Positions 1 to 11,374 of a stretch of 64,000 nucleotides of DNA are shown here, piece after piece. The notes below the pieces were generated by a model that was given only the letters and a program-made list of their open reading frames with translations, did not search any database and was not told where the DNA came from. The DNA comes from Leptasterias polaris. Lineage: Eukaryota; Echinodermata; Asteroidea; Forcipulatida; Asteriidae. The translations under genes and the position numbers were made by a program. The DNA lies in NCBI GenBank assembly GCA_037783415.1, contig JAZGTN010000009.1:10106001-10170000 (forward strand). The letters run 5' to 3'. Each line of letters starts with the position of its first letter. The stretch's first letter is position 1.

Positions 1-20
1 AACCACTCGGCCACGACTAC
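1..20 (-). tRNA. tRNA-Ser, partial at window edge
   Basis: Only the 5' end of a minus-strand tRNA-Ser is present: the acceptor 5' strand GTAGTCG and most of the D arm. The rest lies before the window, so the anticodon is unknown. Confidence 0.85.
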
Positions 21-531
21 CAATAAGTGCTATTCTTACCTAGCTACAATATTCCTTTAAATTTCAAAGCATTGCAAACAATATATCAGGGGAAAAATCC
101 CAAAACCAAACAAGACGTAGTCGGCAGGGTTCGAACCTGCGCGGGGAAACCCCAACAGATTTCAAGTATGTCGCCTTAACCACTCGGCCACGACTACCCT
201 TACTTACGGTAGCTAAAACATCTAACTTCTAAAGAGTCCAACCTAACGAAACAAAGGGAAAAAACATATAAACGTAGTCGGCAGGGTTCGAACCTGCGCG
301 GGGAGACCCCAACAGATTTCAAGTCTGTCGCCTTAACCACTCGGCCACGACTACCGATACGTGCTACTCTTACCTAGCTACAATATTCCTTTAAATTTCA
401 AAGCATTGCAAACAATATATTGGGGGGAAAAGCCCAAAACCAAGCAAAACGTAGTCGGCAGGGTTCGAACCTGCGCGGGGAGACCCCAACAGATTTCTAG
501 TCTGTCGCCTTAACCGCTCGGCCACGACTAC

Positions 532-626
532 CAACACATGCTATTCTTACCTAGCTACAATATTCCTTTAAATTTCAAAGCATTGCAAACAATACATTGG
601 GGGAAAAAGCCCAAAACCAAGCAAAA
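532..626 (-). repeat. Spacer class S1, representative
   Basis: This is the common spacer of about 95 bases. It serves as the 5' flank of the lower-coordinate tRNA (450) and the 3' flank of the next (627). It is AT-rich, and on the minus strand has TTTAAAGGAATATTGTAG about 30-45 bases before the tRNA, a possible TATA-like element. The part nearest the 3' flank is a G run plus an A-rich linker and varies most among copies. Its conservation across hundreds of units may reflect promoter function or only recent amplification. Confidence 0.8.
623..626 (-). terminator. Pol III terminator of the representative tRNA
   Basis: TTTT on the minus strand directly follows the discriminator base. Units ending in plus-strand aaaacg have this immediate terminator. 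Units with aagacg read TCTT here and rely on TTTT and TTTTT runs about 10-20 bases further on. S2-type ends have TTTTTT about 9 bases down. Each gene therefore seems to be a separate transcription unit. Confidence 0.7.
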
Positions 627-637
627 CGTAGTCGGCA

Positions 638-648
638 GGGTTCGAACC
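638..648 (-). promoter_or_regulatory. Internal B box of the representative tRNA
   Basis: Minus strand reads GGTTCGAACCC, a near-ideal B box (GGTTCGANNCC). Many copies have GATTCGAACCC instead, and the broken T-loop lineage (29021 and relatives) loses the central CG, which should weaken TFIIIC binding. Confidence 0.85.
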
Positions 649-690
649 TGCGCGGGGAGACCCCAACAGATTTCTAGTCTGTCGCCTTAA

Positions 691-701
691 CCACTCGGCC
701 A
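691..701 (-). promoter_or_regulatory. Internal A box of the representative tRNA
   Basis: Minus strand reads TGGCCGAGTGG, fitting the A-box consensus TRGYNNARNGG bound by TFIIIC. Most array copies have it; a common variant reads TGGCCGAGCGG. Confidence 0.85.
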
Positions 702-708
702 CGACTAC

Positions 709-783
709 CCTTCCTTACGGTAGCTAAAACATCTAACTTCTAAAGAGTCCAACCTAACGAAACAAAGGGAAAAAACATACAAA
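709..783 (-). repeat. Spacer class S2, representative
   Basis: This alternative spacer of about 75 bases is unrelated to S1 over most of its length (starts cttccttacggtagctaaaa on the plus strand). It gives the 157-base steps, for example after tRNAs 116, 627, 1494, 2005, 4088, 4754 and 5777. It has no TATA-like element, but T-runs serve the tRNA 3' end. It occurs mostly singly and sometimes twice in a row (4170-4401, 4836-5067). Confidence 0.8.
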
Positions 784-1315
784 CGTAGTCGGCAGGGTTC
801 GAACCTGCGCGGGGAGACCCCAACAGATTTCTAGTCTGTCGCCTTAACCACTCGGCCACGACTACCAATACCTGCTATTCTTACCTAACAATATTCCTTT
901 AAACTTCAAAGCATTGCAAACAATATATTGGGGTGGAAAAATCCCAAAACCAAACAAGACGTAGTCGGCAGGGTTCGAACCTGGGCGGGGAAACCCCAAC
1001 AGATTTCAAGTCTGTCGCCTTAACCACTCGGCCACGACTACCAATAAGTGCTATTCTTACCTAGCTACAATATTCCTTTAAATTTCAAAGCATTGCAAAC
1101 AATATATCTGGGGAAAAAGCCCCAAAACCAAGCAAAACGTAGTCGGCAGGGTTCGAATCTGCGCGGGGAGACCCCAAACAGATTTCTAGTCTGTCGCCTT
1201 AACCACTCGGCCACGACTAGCAATAAGTGCTATGCTTACCTAGCTACAATATTCCTTTAAATTTCAAAGCATTGCAAACAATATATCAGGGGAAAAATCC
1301 CAAAACCAAACAAGA

Positions 1316-1397
1316 CGTAGTCGGCAGGGTTCGAACCTGCGCGGGGAAACCCCAACAGATTTCAAGTCTGTCGCCTTAACCACTCGGCCACGACTAC
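1316..1397 (-). tRNA. tRNA-Ser(TGA), representative copy
   Basis: Same body as the AGA class, with anticodon loop CTTGAAA, giving TGA, which reads UCA and UCG. The variable arm loop is GGGGTTTCCCC rather than GGGGTCTCCCC, so anticodon and variable arm usually change together and define two lineages. Hybrids exist (for example 37824, TGA with the AGA-type arm), which points to recombination inside tRNA genes. Confidence 0.95.
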
Positions 1398-2337
1398 CGA
1401 TACGTGCCACTCTTACCTAGCTACAATATTCCTTTAAATTTCAAAGCATTGCAAACAATATATTGGGGGGAAAAGGTCCAAAACCAAACAAAACGTAGTC
1501 GGCAGGGTTCGAACCTGCGCGGGGAGACCCCAACAGATTTCTAGTCTGTAGCCTTAACCACTCGGCCACGACTACCCTTCCTTACGGTAGCTAAAACATC
1601 TAACTTCTAAAGAGTCGAACCTAACGAAACAAAGGGAAAAAACATATAAACGTAGTCGGCAAGGTTCGAACCTGCGCGGGGAGACCCCAACAGATTTCAA
1701 GTCTGTCGCCTTAACCACTCGGCCACGACTACCGATACGTGCTACTCTTACCTAGCTACAATATTCCTTTAAATTTCAAAGCATTGCAAACAATATATTG
1801 GGGGGAAAAGCCCAAAACCAAGCAAAACGTAGTCGGCAGGGTTCGAACCTGCGCGGGGAGACCCCAACAGATTTCTAGTCTGTCGCCTTAACCGCTCGGC
1901 CACGACTACCAACACGTGCTATTCTTACCTAGCTACAATATTCCTTTAAATTTCAAAGCATTGCAAACAATACATTGGGGGAAAAAGCCCAAAACCAAGC
2001 AAAACGTAGTCGGCAGGGGTCGAACCTGCGCGGGGAGACCCCAACAGATTTCTAGTCTGTCGCCTTAACCACTCGGCCACGACTACCCTTCCTTACGGTA
2101 GCTAAAACATCTAACTTCTAAAGAGTCCAACCTAACGAAACAAAGGGAAAAAACATACAAACGTAGTCGGCAGGGTTCGAACCTGCGCGGGGAGACCCCA
2201 ACATATTTCTAGTCTGTCGCCTTAACCACTCGGCCACGACTACCAATACCTGCTATTCTTACCTAACAATATTCCTTTAAACTTCAAAGCATTGCAAACA
2301 ATATATTGGGGTGGAAAAATCCCAAAACCAAACAAGA

Positions 2338-2419
2338 CGTAGTCGGCAGGGTTCGAACCTGGGCGGGGAAACCCCAACAGATTTAAAGTCTGTCGCCTTA
2401 ACCACTCGGCCACGACTAC
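2338..2419 (-). tRNA. tRNA-Ser body with TTA anticodon (ochre suppressor-like)
   Basis: The anticodon (plus strand 2384-2386, taa) reads TTA on the minus strand, which pairs with the stop codon UAA. Apart from this change and one substitution in the T-arm region shared with neighbouring TGA copies (for example 960), it matches the TGA gene, with intact acceptor, T loop, long variable arm and G73. It corresponds to the TGA gene at 960 in the preceding 1378-base repeat, so one base change (TGA to TTA) created it. SerRS ignores the anticodon, so if transcribed and charged it could insert serine at UAA. Whether it is expressed cannot be told from sequence. Confidence 0.85.
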
Positions 2420-4753
2420 CAATAAGTGCTATTCTTACCTAGCTACAATATTCCTTTAACTTTCAAAGCATTGCAAACAATATATCTGGGGAAAAAGCCC
2501 AAAAACCAAGCAAAACGTAGTCGGCAGGGTTCGAATCTGCGCGGGGAGACCCCCAACAGGTTTCAAGTCTGTCGCCTTAACCACTCGGCCACGACTACCG
2601 ATACGTGCTACTCTTACCTAGCTACAATATTCCTTTAAATTTCAAAGCATTGCAAACAATATATTGGGGGGAAAAGGTCCAAAACCAAACAAAACGTAGT
2701 CGGCAGGGTTCGAACCTGCGCGGGGAGACCCCAACAGATTTCTAGTCTGTAGCCTTAACCACTCGGCCACGACTACCCTTCCTTACGGTAGCTAAAACAT
2801 CTAACTTCTAAAGAGTCGAACCTAACGAAACAAAGGGAAAAAACATATAAACGTAGTCGGCAGGGTTCGAGCCTGCGCGGGGAGACCACAACAGATTTCA
2901 AGTCTGTCGCCTTAACCACTCGTCCACGACTACCGATACGTGCTACTCTTACCTAGCTACAATATTCCTTTAAATTTCAAAGCATTGCAAACAATATATT
3001 GGGGGGGAAAAGCCCAAAACCAAACAAAACGTAGTCGGCAGGGTTCGAACCTGCGCGGGGAGACCCCAACAGATTTCTAGTCTGTCGCATTAACCGCTCG
3101 GCCACGACTACCAACACGTGCTATACTTACCTAGCTACAATATTCCTTTAAATTTCAAAGCATTGCAAACAATACATTGGGGGAAAAAGCCCAAAACGTA
3201 GTCGGCAGGGATCGAACCTGCGCGGGGAGACCCCAACAGATTTCTAGTCTGTCGCCTTAACCACTCGGCCACGACTACCAATACGTGCTATTCTTACCTA
3301 GCTACAATATTCCTTTAAACTTCAAAGCATTGCAAACAATATATTGGGGTGGAAAAATCCCAAAAACAAACAAGACGTAGTCGGCAGGGTTCGAACCTGC
3401 GCGGGGAAACCCCAACAGATTTCAAGTCTGTCGCCTTAACCACTCGGCCACGACTACCAATAAGTGCTATTCTTACCTAGCTACAATATTCCTTTAAATT
3501 TCAAAGCATTGCAAACAATATATCGGGGGAAAAAGCCCAAAAACCAAGCAAAACGTAGTCGGCAGGGTTCGAACCTGCGCGGGGAAACCCCAACAGATTT
3601 CAAGTCTGTCGCCTTAACCACTCGGCCACGACTACCAATAAGTGCTATTCTTACCTAGCTACAATATTCCTTTAAATTTCAAAGCATTGCAAACAATATA
3701 TTGGGGGGGAAAATCCCAAAACCAAACAAAACGTAGTCGGCAGGGTTCGAACCTGCGCGGGGAGACCCCAACAGATTTCTAGTCTGTCGCATTAACCGCT
3801 CGGCCACGACTACCAATAAGTGCTATTCTTACCTAGCTACAATATTCCTTTAAATTTCAAAGCATTGCAAACAATATATCGGGGGAAAAAGCCCCAAAAC
3901 CAAGCAAAACGTAGTCGGCAGGGTTCGAATCTGCGCGGGGAGACCCCAACAGATTTCTAGTCTGTCGCCTTAACCACTCGGCCACGACTACCGATACGTG
4001 CTACTCTTACCTAGCTACAATATTCCTTTAAATTTCAAAGCATTGCAAACAATATATTGGGGGGAAAAGGTCCAAAACCAAACAAAACGTATTCGGCAGG
4101 GTTCGAACCTGCGCGGGGAGACCCCAACAGATTTCTAGTCTGTAGCCTTAACCACTCGGCCACGACTACCCTTCCTTACGGTAGCTAAAACATCTAACTT
4201 CTAAAGAGTCCAACCTAACGAAACAAAGGGAAAAAACAAACAAACGTAGTCGGCAGGGTTCGAACCTGCGCGGAGAGACCCCAACAGTTTTCTAGTCTGT
4301 CGCCTTAACCACTCGGCCACGACTACCCTTCCTTACGGTAGCTAAAACATCTAACTTCTAAAGAGTCCAACCTAACGAAACAAAGGGAAAAAACATACAA
4401 ACGTAGTCGGCAGGGTTCGAACCTGCGCGTGGAAACCCCAACAGATTTCTAGTCTGTCGCCTTAACCACTCGGCCACGACTACCAATACCTGCTATTCTT
4501 ACCTAACAATATTCCTTTAAACTTCAAAGCATTGCAAACAATATATCAGGGGAAGAATCCCAAAACCAAACAAGACGTAGTCGGCAGGGTTCGAACCTGC
4601 GCGGGGAAACCCCAACAGATTTCAAGTCTGTCGCCTTAACCACTCGGCCACGACTACCGATACGTGCTACTCTTACCTAGCTACAATATTCCTTTAAATT
4701 TCAAAGCATTGCAAACAATATATTGGAGGGAAAAGGTCCAAAACCAAAAAAAA

Positions 4754-4835
4754 CGTAGTCGGCAGGGTTCGAACCTGCGCGGGGAGACCCCAACAGATTT
4801 TTAGTCTGTCGCATTAACCACTCGGCCACGACTAC
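4754..4835 (-). tRNA. tRNA-Ser body with AAA (Phe-type) anticodon, intact arms
   Basis: The anticodon on the plus strand (4800-4802) is ttt, so the tRNA carries AAA, pairing with phenylalanine codon UUU. Acceptor and T arms are normal, unlike the other seven AAA copies, and G73 and the long variable arm are present. One D-arm base differs. It could be charged with serine and misread UUU. A tRNA caller would label it Phe(AAA), although its body is clearly serine type. Confidence 0.82.
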
Positions 4836-4910
4836 CCTTCCTTACGTTAGCTAAAACATCTAACTTCTAAAGAGTCCAACCTAACGAAACAAAGGGAAAA
4901 AACATACAAA

Positions 4911-7900
4911 CGTAGTCGGCAGGGTTCGAACCTGCGCGGGGAGACCCCAACAGATTTCTAGTCTGTCGCCTTAACCACTCGGCCACGACTACCCTTCCTT
5001 ACGGTAGCTAAAACATCTAACTTCTAAAGAGTCCAACCTAACGAAACAAAGGGAAAAAACATACAAACGTAGTCGGCAGGGTTCGAACCTGCGCGGGGAG
5101 ACCCCAACAGATTTCTAGTCTGTCGCCTTAACCACTCGGCCACGACTACCAATACCTGCTATTCTTACCTAACAATATTCCTTTAAACTTCAAAGCATTG
5201 CAAACAATATATTGGGGTGGAAAAATCCCAAAACCAAACAAGACGTAGTCGGCAGGGTTCGAACCTGCGCGGGGAAACCCCAACAGATTTCAAGTCTGTC
5301 GCCTTAACCACTCGGCCACGACTACCAATAAGTGCTATTCTTACCTAGCTACAATATTCCTTTAAATTTCAAAGCATTGCAAACAATATATCGGGGGAAA
5401 AAGCCCAAAAACCAAGCAAAACGTAGTCGGCAGGGTTCGAATCTGCGCGGGGAGACCCCAACAGATTTCTAGTCTGTCGCCTTAACCACTCGGCCACGAC
5501 TACCAATAAGTGCTATTCTTACCTAGCTACAATATTCCTTTAAATTTCAAAGCATTGCAAACAATATATCAGGGGGAAAATCCCAAAACCAAACAAGACG
5601 TGGTAGGCAGGGTTCGATCCTGCGCGGGGAAACCCCAACAGATTTCAAGTCTGTCGCCTTAACCACTCGGCCACGACTACCGATACGTGCTACTCTTACC
5701 TAGCTACAATATTCCTTTAAATTTCAAAGCATTGCAAACAATATATTGGGGGGAAAAGGTCCAAAACCAAAAAAAACGTAGTCGGTAGGGTTCGAACCTG
5801 CGCGGGGAGACCCCAACAGATTTCTAGTCTGTCGCCTTAACCACTCGGCCACGACTACCCTTCCTTACGGTAGCTAAAACATCTAACTTCTAAAGAGTCC
5901 AACCTAACGAAACAAAGGGAAAAAACAAACAAACGAAGTCGGCAGGGTTCGAACCTGCGCGGGGAGACCCCAACAGATTTCTAGTCTGTCGCCTTAACCA
6001 CTCGGCCACGACTACCCTTCCTTACGGTAGCTAAAACATCTAACTTCTAAAGAGTCCAACCTAACGAAACAAAGGGGAAAAACATACAAACGTAGTCGGC
6101 AGGGTTCGAACCTGCGCGGTGAGACCCCAACAGATTTCTAGTCTGTCGCCTTAACCACTCGGCCACGACTACCAATAAGTGCTATTCTTACCTAGCTACA
6201 ATATTCCTTTAAATTTCAAAGCATTGCAAACAATATATTGGGGGGAAAAGCCCAAAACCAAGCAAAACGTAGTCGGCAGGGTTCGAACCTGCGCGGGGAG
6301 ACCCCAACAGATTTCTAGTCTGTCGCCTTAACCGCTCGGCCACGACTACCAACACGTGCTATTCTTACCTAGCTACAATATTCCTTTAAATTTCAAAGCA
6401 TTGCAAACAATACATTGGGGGAAAAAGCCCAAAACCAAGCAAAACGTAGTCGGCAGGGTTCGAACCTGCGCGGGGAGACCCCAACAGATTTCTAGTCTGT
6501 CGCCTTAACCACTCGGCCACGACTACCAATACCTGCTATTCTTACCTAACAATATTCCTTTAAACTTCAAAGCATTGCAAACAATATATTGGGGTGGAAA
6601 AATCCCAAAACCAAACAAGACGTAGTCGGCAGGGTTCGAACCTGCGCGGGGAAACCCCAACAGATTTCAAGTCTGTCGCCTTAACCACTCGGCCACGACT
6701 ACCAATAAGTGCTATTCTTACCTAGCTACAATATTCCTTTAAATTTCAAAGCATTGCAAACAATATATCGGGGGAAAAAGCCCCCAAACCAAGCAAAACG
6801 TAGTCGGCAGGGTTCGAATCTGCGAGGGGAGACCCCAACAGATTTCTAGTCTGTCGCCTTAACCACTCGGCCACGACTACCAATAAGTGCTATTCTTACC
6901 TAGCTACAATATTCCTTTAAATTTCAAAGCATTGCAAACAATATATCAGGGGAAAAATCCCAAAACCAAACAAGACGTAGTCGGCAGGGTTCGAACCTGC
7001 GCGAGGTAACCCCAACAGATTTCAAGTCTGTCGCCTTAACCACTCGGCCACGACTACCGATACGTGCTACTCTTACCTAGCTACAATATTCCTTTAAATT
7101 TCAAAGCATTGCAAACAATATATTGGGGGGAAAAGGTCCAAAACCAAACAAAACGTATTCGGCAGGGTTCGAACCTGCGCGGGGAGACCCCAACAGATTT
7201 CTAGTCTGTCGCCTTAACCACTCGGCAACGACTACCCTTCCTTACGGTAGCTAAAACATCTAACTTCTAAAGAGTCCAACCTAACGAAACAAAGGGAAAA
7301 AACATACAAACGTAGTCGGCAGGGTTCGAACCTGCGCGGGGAGACCCCAACAGATTTCTAGTCTGTCGCCTTAACCACTCGGCCACGACTACCAATACCT
7401 GCTATTCTTACCTAACAATATTCCTTTAAACTTCAAAGCATTGCAAACAATATATTGGGGTGGAAAAATCCCAAAACCAAACAAGACGTAGTCGGCAGGG
7501 TTCGAACCTGCGCGGGGAAACCCCAACAGATTTCAAGTCTGTCGCCTTAACCACTCGGCCACGACTACCAATAAGTGCTATTCTTACCTAGCTACAATAT
7601 TCCCTTTAAATTTCAAAGCATTGCAAACAATATATCGGGGGAAAAAGCCCAAAAACCAAGCAAAACGTAGTCGGCAGGGTTCGAATCTGCGCGGGGAGAC
7701 CCCAACAGATTTCTAGTCTGTCGCCTTAACCACTCGGCCACGACTACCAATAAGTGCTATTCTTACCTAGCTACAATATTCCTTTAAATTTCAAAGCATT
7801 GCAAACAATATATCAGGGGAAAAATCCCAAAACCAAACAAGACGTAGTCGGCAGGGTTCGAACCTGCGCGGGGAAACCCCAACAGATTTCAAGTCTGTCG

Positions 7901-9860
7901 CCTTAACCACTCGGCCACGACTACCGATACGTGCTACTCTTACCTAGCTACAATATTCCTTAAAATTTCAAAGCATTGCAAACAATATATTGGGGGGAAA
8001 AGGTCCAAAACCAAAAAAAAACGTTGTCGGCAGGGTTCGAACCTGCGCGGGGAGACCCCAACAGATTTCTAGTCTGTCGCCTTAACCACTCGGCCACGAC
8101 TACCCTTCCTTACGGTAGCTAAAACATCTAACTTCTAAAGAGTCCAACCTAACGAAACAAAGGGAAAAAACATACAAATGTAGTCGGCAGGGTTCGAACC
8201 TGCGCGGGGAGACCCCAACAGGTTTCTAGTCTGTCGCCTTAACCGCTCGGCCACGACAACCAACACGTGCTATTCTTACCTAGCTACAATATTCCTTTAA
8301 ATTTCAAAGCATTGCAAACAATATATTGGGGTGGAAAAATCCCAAAACCAAACAAGACGTAGCCGGAAGGGTTCGAACCTGCGCGGGGAAACCCCAACAG
8401 ATTTCAAATCTGTCGCCTTAACCACTCGGCCACGACTACCGATACGTGCTAATCTTACCTAGCTACAATATTCTCTTAAATTTCAAAGCATTGCAAACAA
8501 TATATTGGGGGAAAAGGTCCAAAACCAAACAAAACATAGTCGACAGGGTTCGAACCTGCGCGGGGAGACCCCAACAGATTTCTAGTCTGTCGCCTTAACC
8601 ACTCGGCCACGACTACCAATAAGTGCTATTCTTACCTAGCTACAATATTCCTTTAAATTTCAAAGCATTGCAAACAATATATCGGGGGAAAAAGCCCCAA
8701 AACCAAGCAAAACGTTGTCGGCAGGGTTCGAATCTGCGCTGGGAGTCACCAACAGATCTCTAGTCTGTCGCCTTAACCACTCGGCCACGACTACCAATAC
8801 CTGCTATTCTTACCTAACAATATTCCTTTAAACTTCAAAGCATTGCAAACAATATATTGGGGTGGAAAAAACCCAAAACCAAACAAGACGTAGTCGGCAG
8901 GGTTCGAACCTGCGCGGGGAGACCTCAACAAATTTCTAGTCTGTCGCCTTAACCGCTCGGCCACGACTACCAACACGTGCTACTCTTACCTAGCTACAAT
9001 ATTCCTTTAAATTTCAAAGCATTGCAAACAATACATTGGGGGAAAAAGCCCAAAACCAAGCAAAACGTAGTCGGCAGGGTTCGAACCTGCGCGGGGAGAC
9101 CCCAACAGATTTCTAGTCTGTCGCCTTAACCATTCGGCCAGGACTACCAATAAGTGCTATTCTTACCTAGCTATAATATTCATTTAAATTTCAAAGCATT
9201 GCAAACAATATATTGGGGTGGAAAAATCCCAAAACCAAACAAGACGTAGTCGGCAGGGTTCGAACCTGCGCGGTGAAACCCCAACAGATTTCAAGTCTGT
9301 CGCCTTAACCACTCGGCCACGACTACCAATAAGTGCTATTCTTACCTAGCTACAATATTCCTTTAAATTTCAAAGCATTGCAAACAATATATCGGGGGAA
9401 AAAGCCCCAAAACCAAGCAAAACGTAGTCGGCAGGGTTCGAATCTGCGCGGGGAGACCCCAACAGATTTCTAGTCTGTCGCCTTAACCACTCGGCCACGA
9501 CTACCAATACGTGCTATTCTTACCTAGCTACAATATTCCTTTAAATTTCAAAGCATTGCAAACAATATATCGGGGGAAAAAGCCCAAAAACCAAGCAAAA
9601 CGCAGTCGGCAGGGTTCGAATCTGCGCTGGGAGACCCCAACAGATTTCTAGTCTGTCGCCTTAACCACTCGGCCACGACTACCGATACGTGCTACTCTTA
9701 CCTAGCTGCAATATTCCTTTAAATTTCAAAGCATTGCAAACAATATATTGGGGGGAAAAATCCCAAAACCAAGCAAAACGTAGTCGGCAGGGTTCGAACC
9801 TGCGCGGGGAGGCCCCAACAGATTTCTAGTCTGTCGCCTTAACCGCTCGGCCACGACTAC
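4911..9860 (-). tRNA. tRNA-Ser cluster, 29 genes
   Basis: Each member runs 82 bases from its start. AGA: 4911, 5068, 5422, 5777, 5934, 6091, 6268, 6445, 6799, 7154, 7311, 7666, 8022, 8179, 8535, 8713, 8889, 9066, 9423, 9601, 9779. TGA: 5244, 5599, 6621, 6976, 7487, 7843, 8358, 9245. Several carry acceptor changes (5599, 5934, 7154, 8022, 8535, 9601). Copy 8713 is also changed in the variable arm and next to the anticodon. The last member lies 59 bases from the first LINE insertion. Confidence 0.92.
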
Positions 9861-9921
9861 CGATACGTGCTATTCTTACCTAGCTACAATATTCCTTTAA
9901 ATTTCAAAGCATTGCAAACTA

Positions 9922-10674
9922 ATTAAAGTATCATCTTGGTTTAATTGTAACAGATTGTCCGTAAATTTAAAGAAAACATATTCGATGCTTTATACTAACA
10001 AGAGTGTAAATGTCAATTTTGCTATTTATTTTAATAATACTTTAATCAACCGAGCCGATTCCATTAAATTTCTTGGAGTAATTATTGACAAAAATATTAC
10101 TTGGAAAAATCATTGTGAAAAAGTGCACACAGCTACTTCAAGAATTCTTGGAATTCTTCGCAAACTCAAGCATATTTTACCCGAAAAGACGCTTTTTTCA
10201 ATATATAATACTCTATCCTTACCTCATCTTCAATACGGAATTTTGGCATGGGGCAACACATACCAAACGTACTTAAATAAACTCTTAATCGTACAAAAGA
10301 AGTCACTCAGAGTAATTAATAATACTCCTTACAGAGCTCACGCAGCACCGCTCTTTGCTAAACATAACACTCTAACCGTTTTTGATTTGTACAAATATCA
10401 TTTAGGTGTTCTCATGTACAAATTCGACAAAAATACGTTGCCTCCTCCCTTAGCTACATTCTTCACAAGGAATGCTGATGTTCACAAGTATAATACTAAA
10501 TCGTCAAGTAAGCTCCATGTAAACTTAGCTAGAACAAACACAAGTAAATCAATAATCCGAAATCAAGGACCCATCCATTGGAACAAGTTATCACCACTTC
10601 CCCCCCTACGAACACTACATAGTTTTAAAAAGTATACGAAAAAGTTGTTGCTTTCTAGTAGCTATTATTTATAA
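9922..10674 (+). pseudogene. LINE reverse transcriptase C-terminal fragment
   Basis: The frame is open from the truncation point to the stop at 10674 (about 250 codons) with no proper ATG at its start. It has the post-catalytic RT signature: a KTYSMLYT stretch, then FLGVIIDKNITWKNH, and a thumb-like helical region with LPHLQYGILAWGN. This order is typical of non-LTR elements of the Jockey/CR1/RTE-X kind. The catalytic YADD box would lie upstream and is missing. The fragment cannot be active. The exact clade is uncertain. Confidence 0.85.
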
Positions 10675-10952
10675 ATTCTTTATTTTCAGTCCACTCTTAG
10701 CACATTTATCATGTTATATTGTACGATCTTCACGTGTAATTCAATAGGACATAATGATTGTGTACTACTTTATCTGTTTATTGTATTTTCATTTATCAAT
10801 TATTTATGTTCAGTAAAACCCCACATTTATTACATTTATCACATTCATTGTGTTATATTGTACGATTCCCTTCAGTAATCCAACAAGACGCAAGGTACAT
10901 GTTTCTGTTATAATTATTGTTAAATTGTAGCATTTATTGCATTGCATTACCC

Positions 10953-10996
10953 AGGTGCCTGGTCTCGTATAAGCCTCGGCTTTCTATCAGACACCT
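10953..10996 (+). other. 3' UTR stem-loops of the LINE
   Basis: AGGTGCCTG (10953-10961) pairs with CAGACACCT (10988-10996). Inside is a perfect small hairpin AAGCC-TC-GGCTT (10971-10982). A structured 3' end is common in LINEs whose RT recognises their own RNA. Its role here is inferred. Confidence 0.55.
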
Positions 10997-11292
10997 CCAT
11001 ACTTCTACTTCTTTAAAACTCTATACCCTATGTAAACATTGTATTTTGATTGATGTATGGAAATAAACCAAACTAAACCAAACTAAACTAAACCAAACAA
11101 TATATTGGGGGGAAAAGGTCCAAAACCAAACAAAACAAAGTCGGCAGGGTTCGAACCTGCGCGGGGAGACCCCAACAGATTTCTAGTCTGTCGCCTTAAC
11201 CACTCGGCCACGACTACCCTTCCTTACGGTAGCTAAAACATCTAACTTCTAAAGAGTCCAACCTAACGAAACAAAGGGGAAAAACATACAAA

Positions 11293-11374
11293 CGTAGTCG
11301 GCAGGGTTCGAACCTGCGCGGGGAGACCCCAACAGATTTCTGGTCTGTCGCCTTAACCGCTCGGCCACGACTAC
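11293..11374 (-). tRNA. tRNA-Ser(AGA) lacking U33
   Basis: The anticodon loop reads CCAGAAA, so the nearly universal T33 is C. This usually harms ribosomal decoding. Otherwise the gene is intact. Duplicated at 18518. Confidence 0.8.

Larger units (their letters stand above)
627..708 (-). tRNA. tRNA-Ser(AGA), representative copy
   Basis: This is a clean example of the major class. On the minus strand the acceptor arm pairs GTAGTCG with CGACTAC, followed by discriminator G73 (plus-strand c at 627). The anticodon stem is ACAGA/TCTGT with loop CTAGAAA, giving anticodon AGA. A long variable arm (GGGG/CCCC) makes it class II, as expected for serine, and the T arm is GCAGG/CCTGC. A34 is normally deaminated to inosine in eukaryotes, so it would read UCU, UCC and UCA. 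CCA is not encoded, as is normal in eukaryotes. SerRS recognises the long arm and G73, and both are present. Confidence 0.96.
116..4835 (-). tRNA. tRNA-Ser cluster, 28 genes
   Basis: Each member starts at the listed plus-strand coordinate and runs 82 bases unless noted. AGA: 450, 627, 784, 1138 (83 nt), 1494, 1828, 2005, 2162, 2695, 3030, 3197, 3732, 3910, 4088, 4245, 4402. TGA: 116, 273, 960, 1316, 1651, 2516 (83 nt), 2852, 3376, 3554, 4576. TTA: 2338. AAA: 4754. The order of 273-1650 recurs from 1651 with a period of 1378. Copies 1494, 2695 and 4088 share a change at tRNA position 26. Copy 116 has a mismatch in the anticodon stem, and 4088 has a changed acceptor base. Confidence 0.93.
9920..11098 (+). 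mobile_element. 5'-truncated LINE retrotransposon, copy 1
   Basis: The S1 spacer breaks after gcaaac (9919) and resumes with caaacaatatattgggg (from 11094). The insert encodes the C-terminal part of a LINE reverse transcriptase, then a 3' UTR and a tail of ccaaac/taaac repeats. The 5-base caaac at both ends may be a target duplication, but it is ambiguous because it resembles the tail. 5' truncation with a 3' simple repeat fits target-primed reverse transcription. The element lies opposite to the tRNA genes. Confidence 0.88.

Noticed and set aside
1048..1260. 70-codon plus-strand frame and its many relatives across the array
   Set aside because: It is the complement of tRNA and spacer sequence. 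The same peptide recurs wherever no stop has arisen, without conservation pressure or a promoter.
2240..2422. Minus-strand frames such as 2240-2422, 8791-8976 and 47356-47556
   Set aside because: They run through the tRNA gene and spacer themselves; the open frame is accidental.
10085..10276. 63-codon frame inside the LINE (and its copy at 17310)
   Set aside because: Out-of-frame shadow of the RT fragment.
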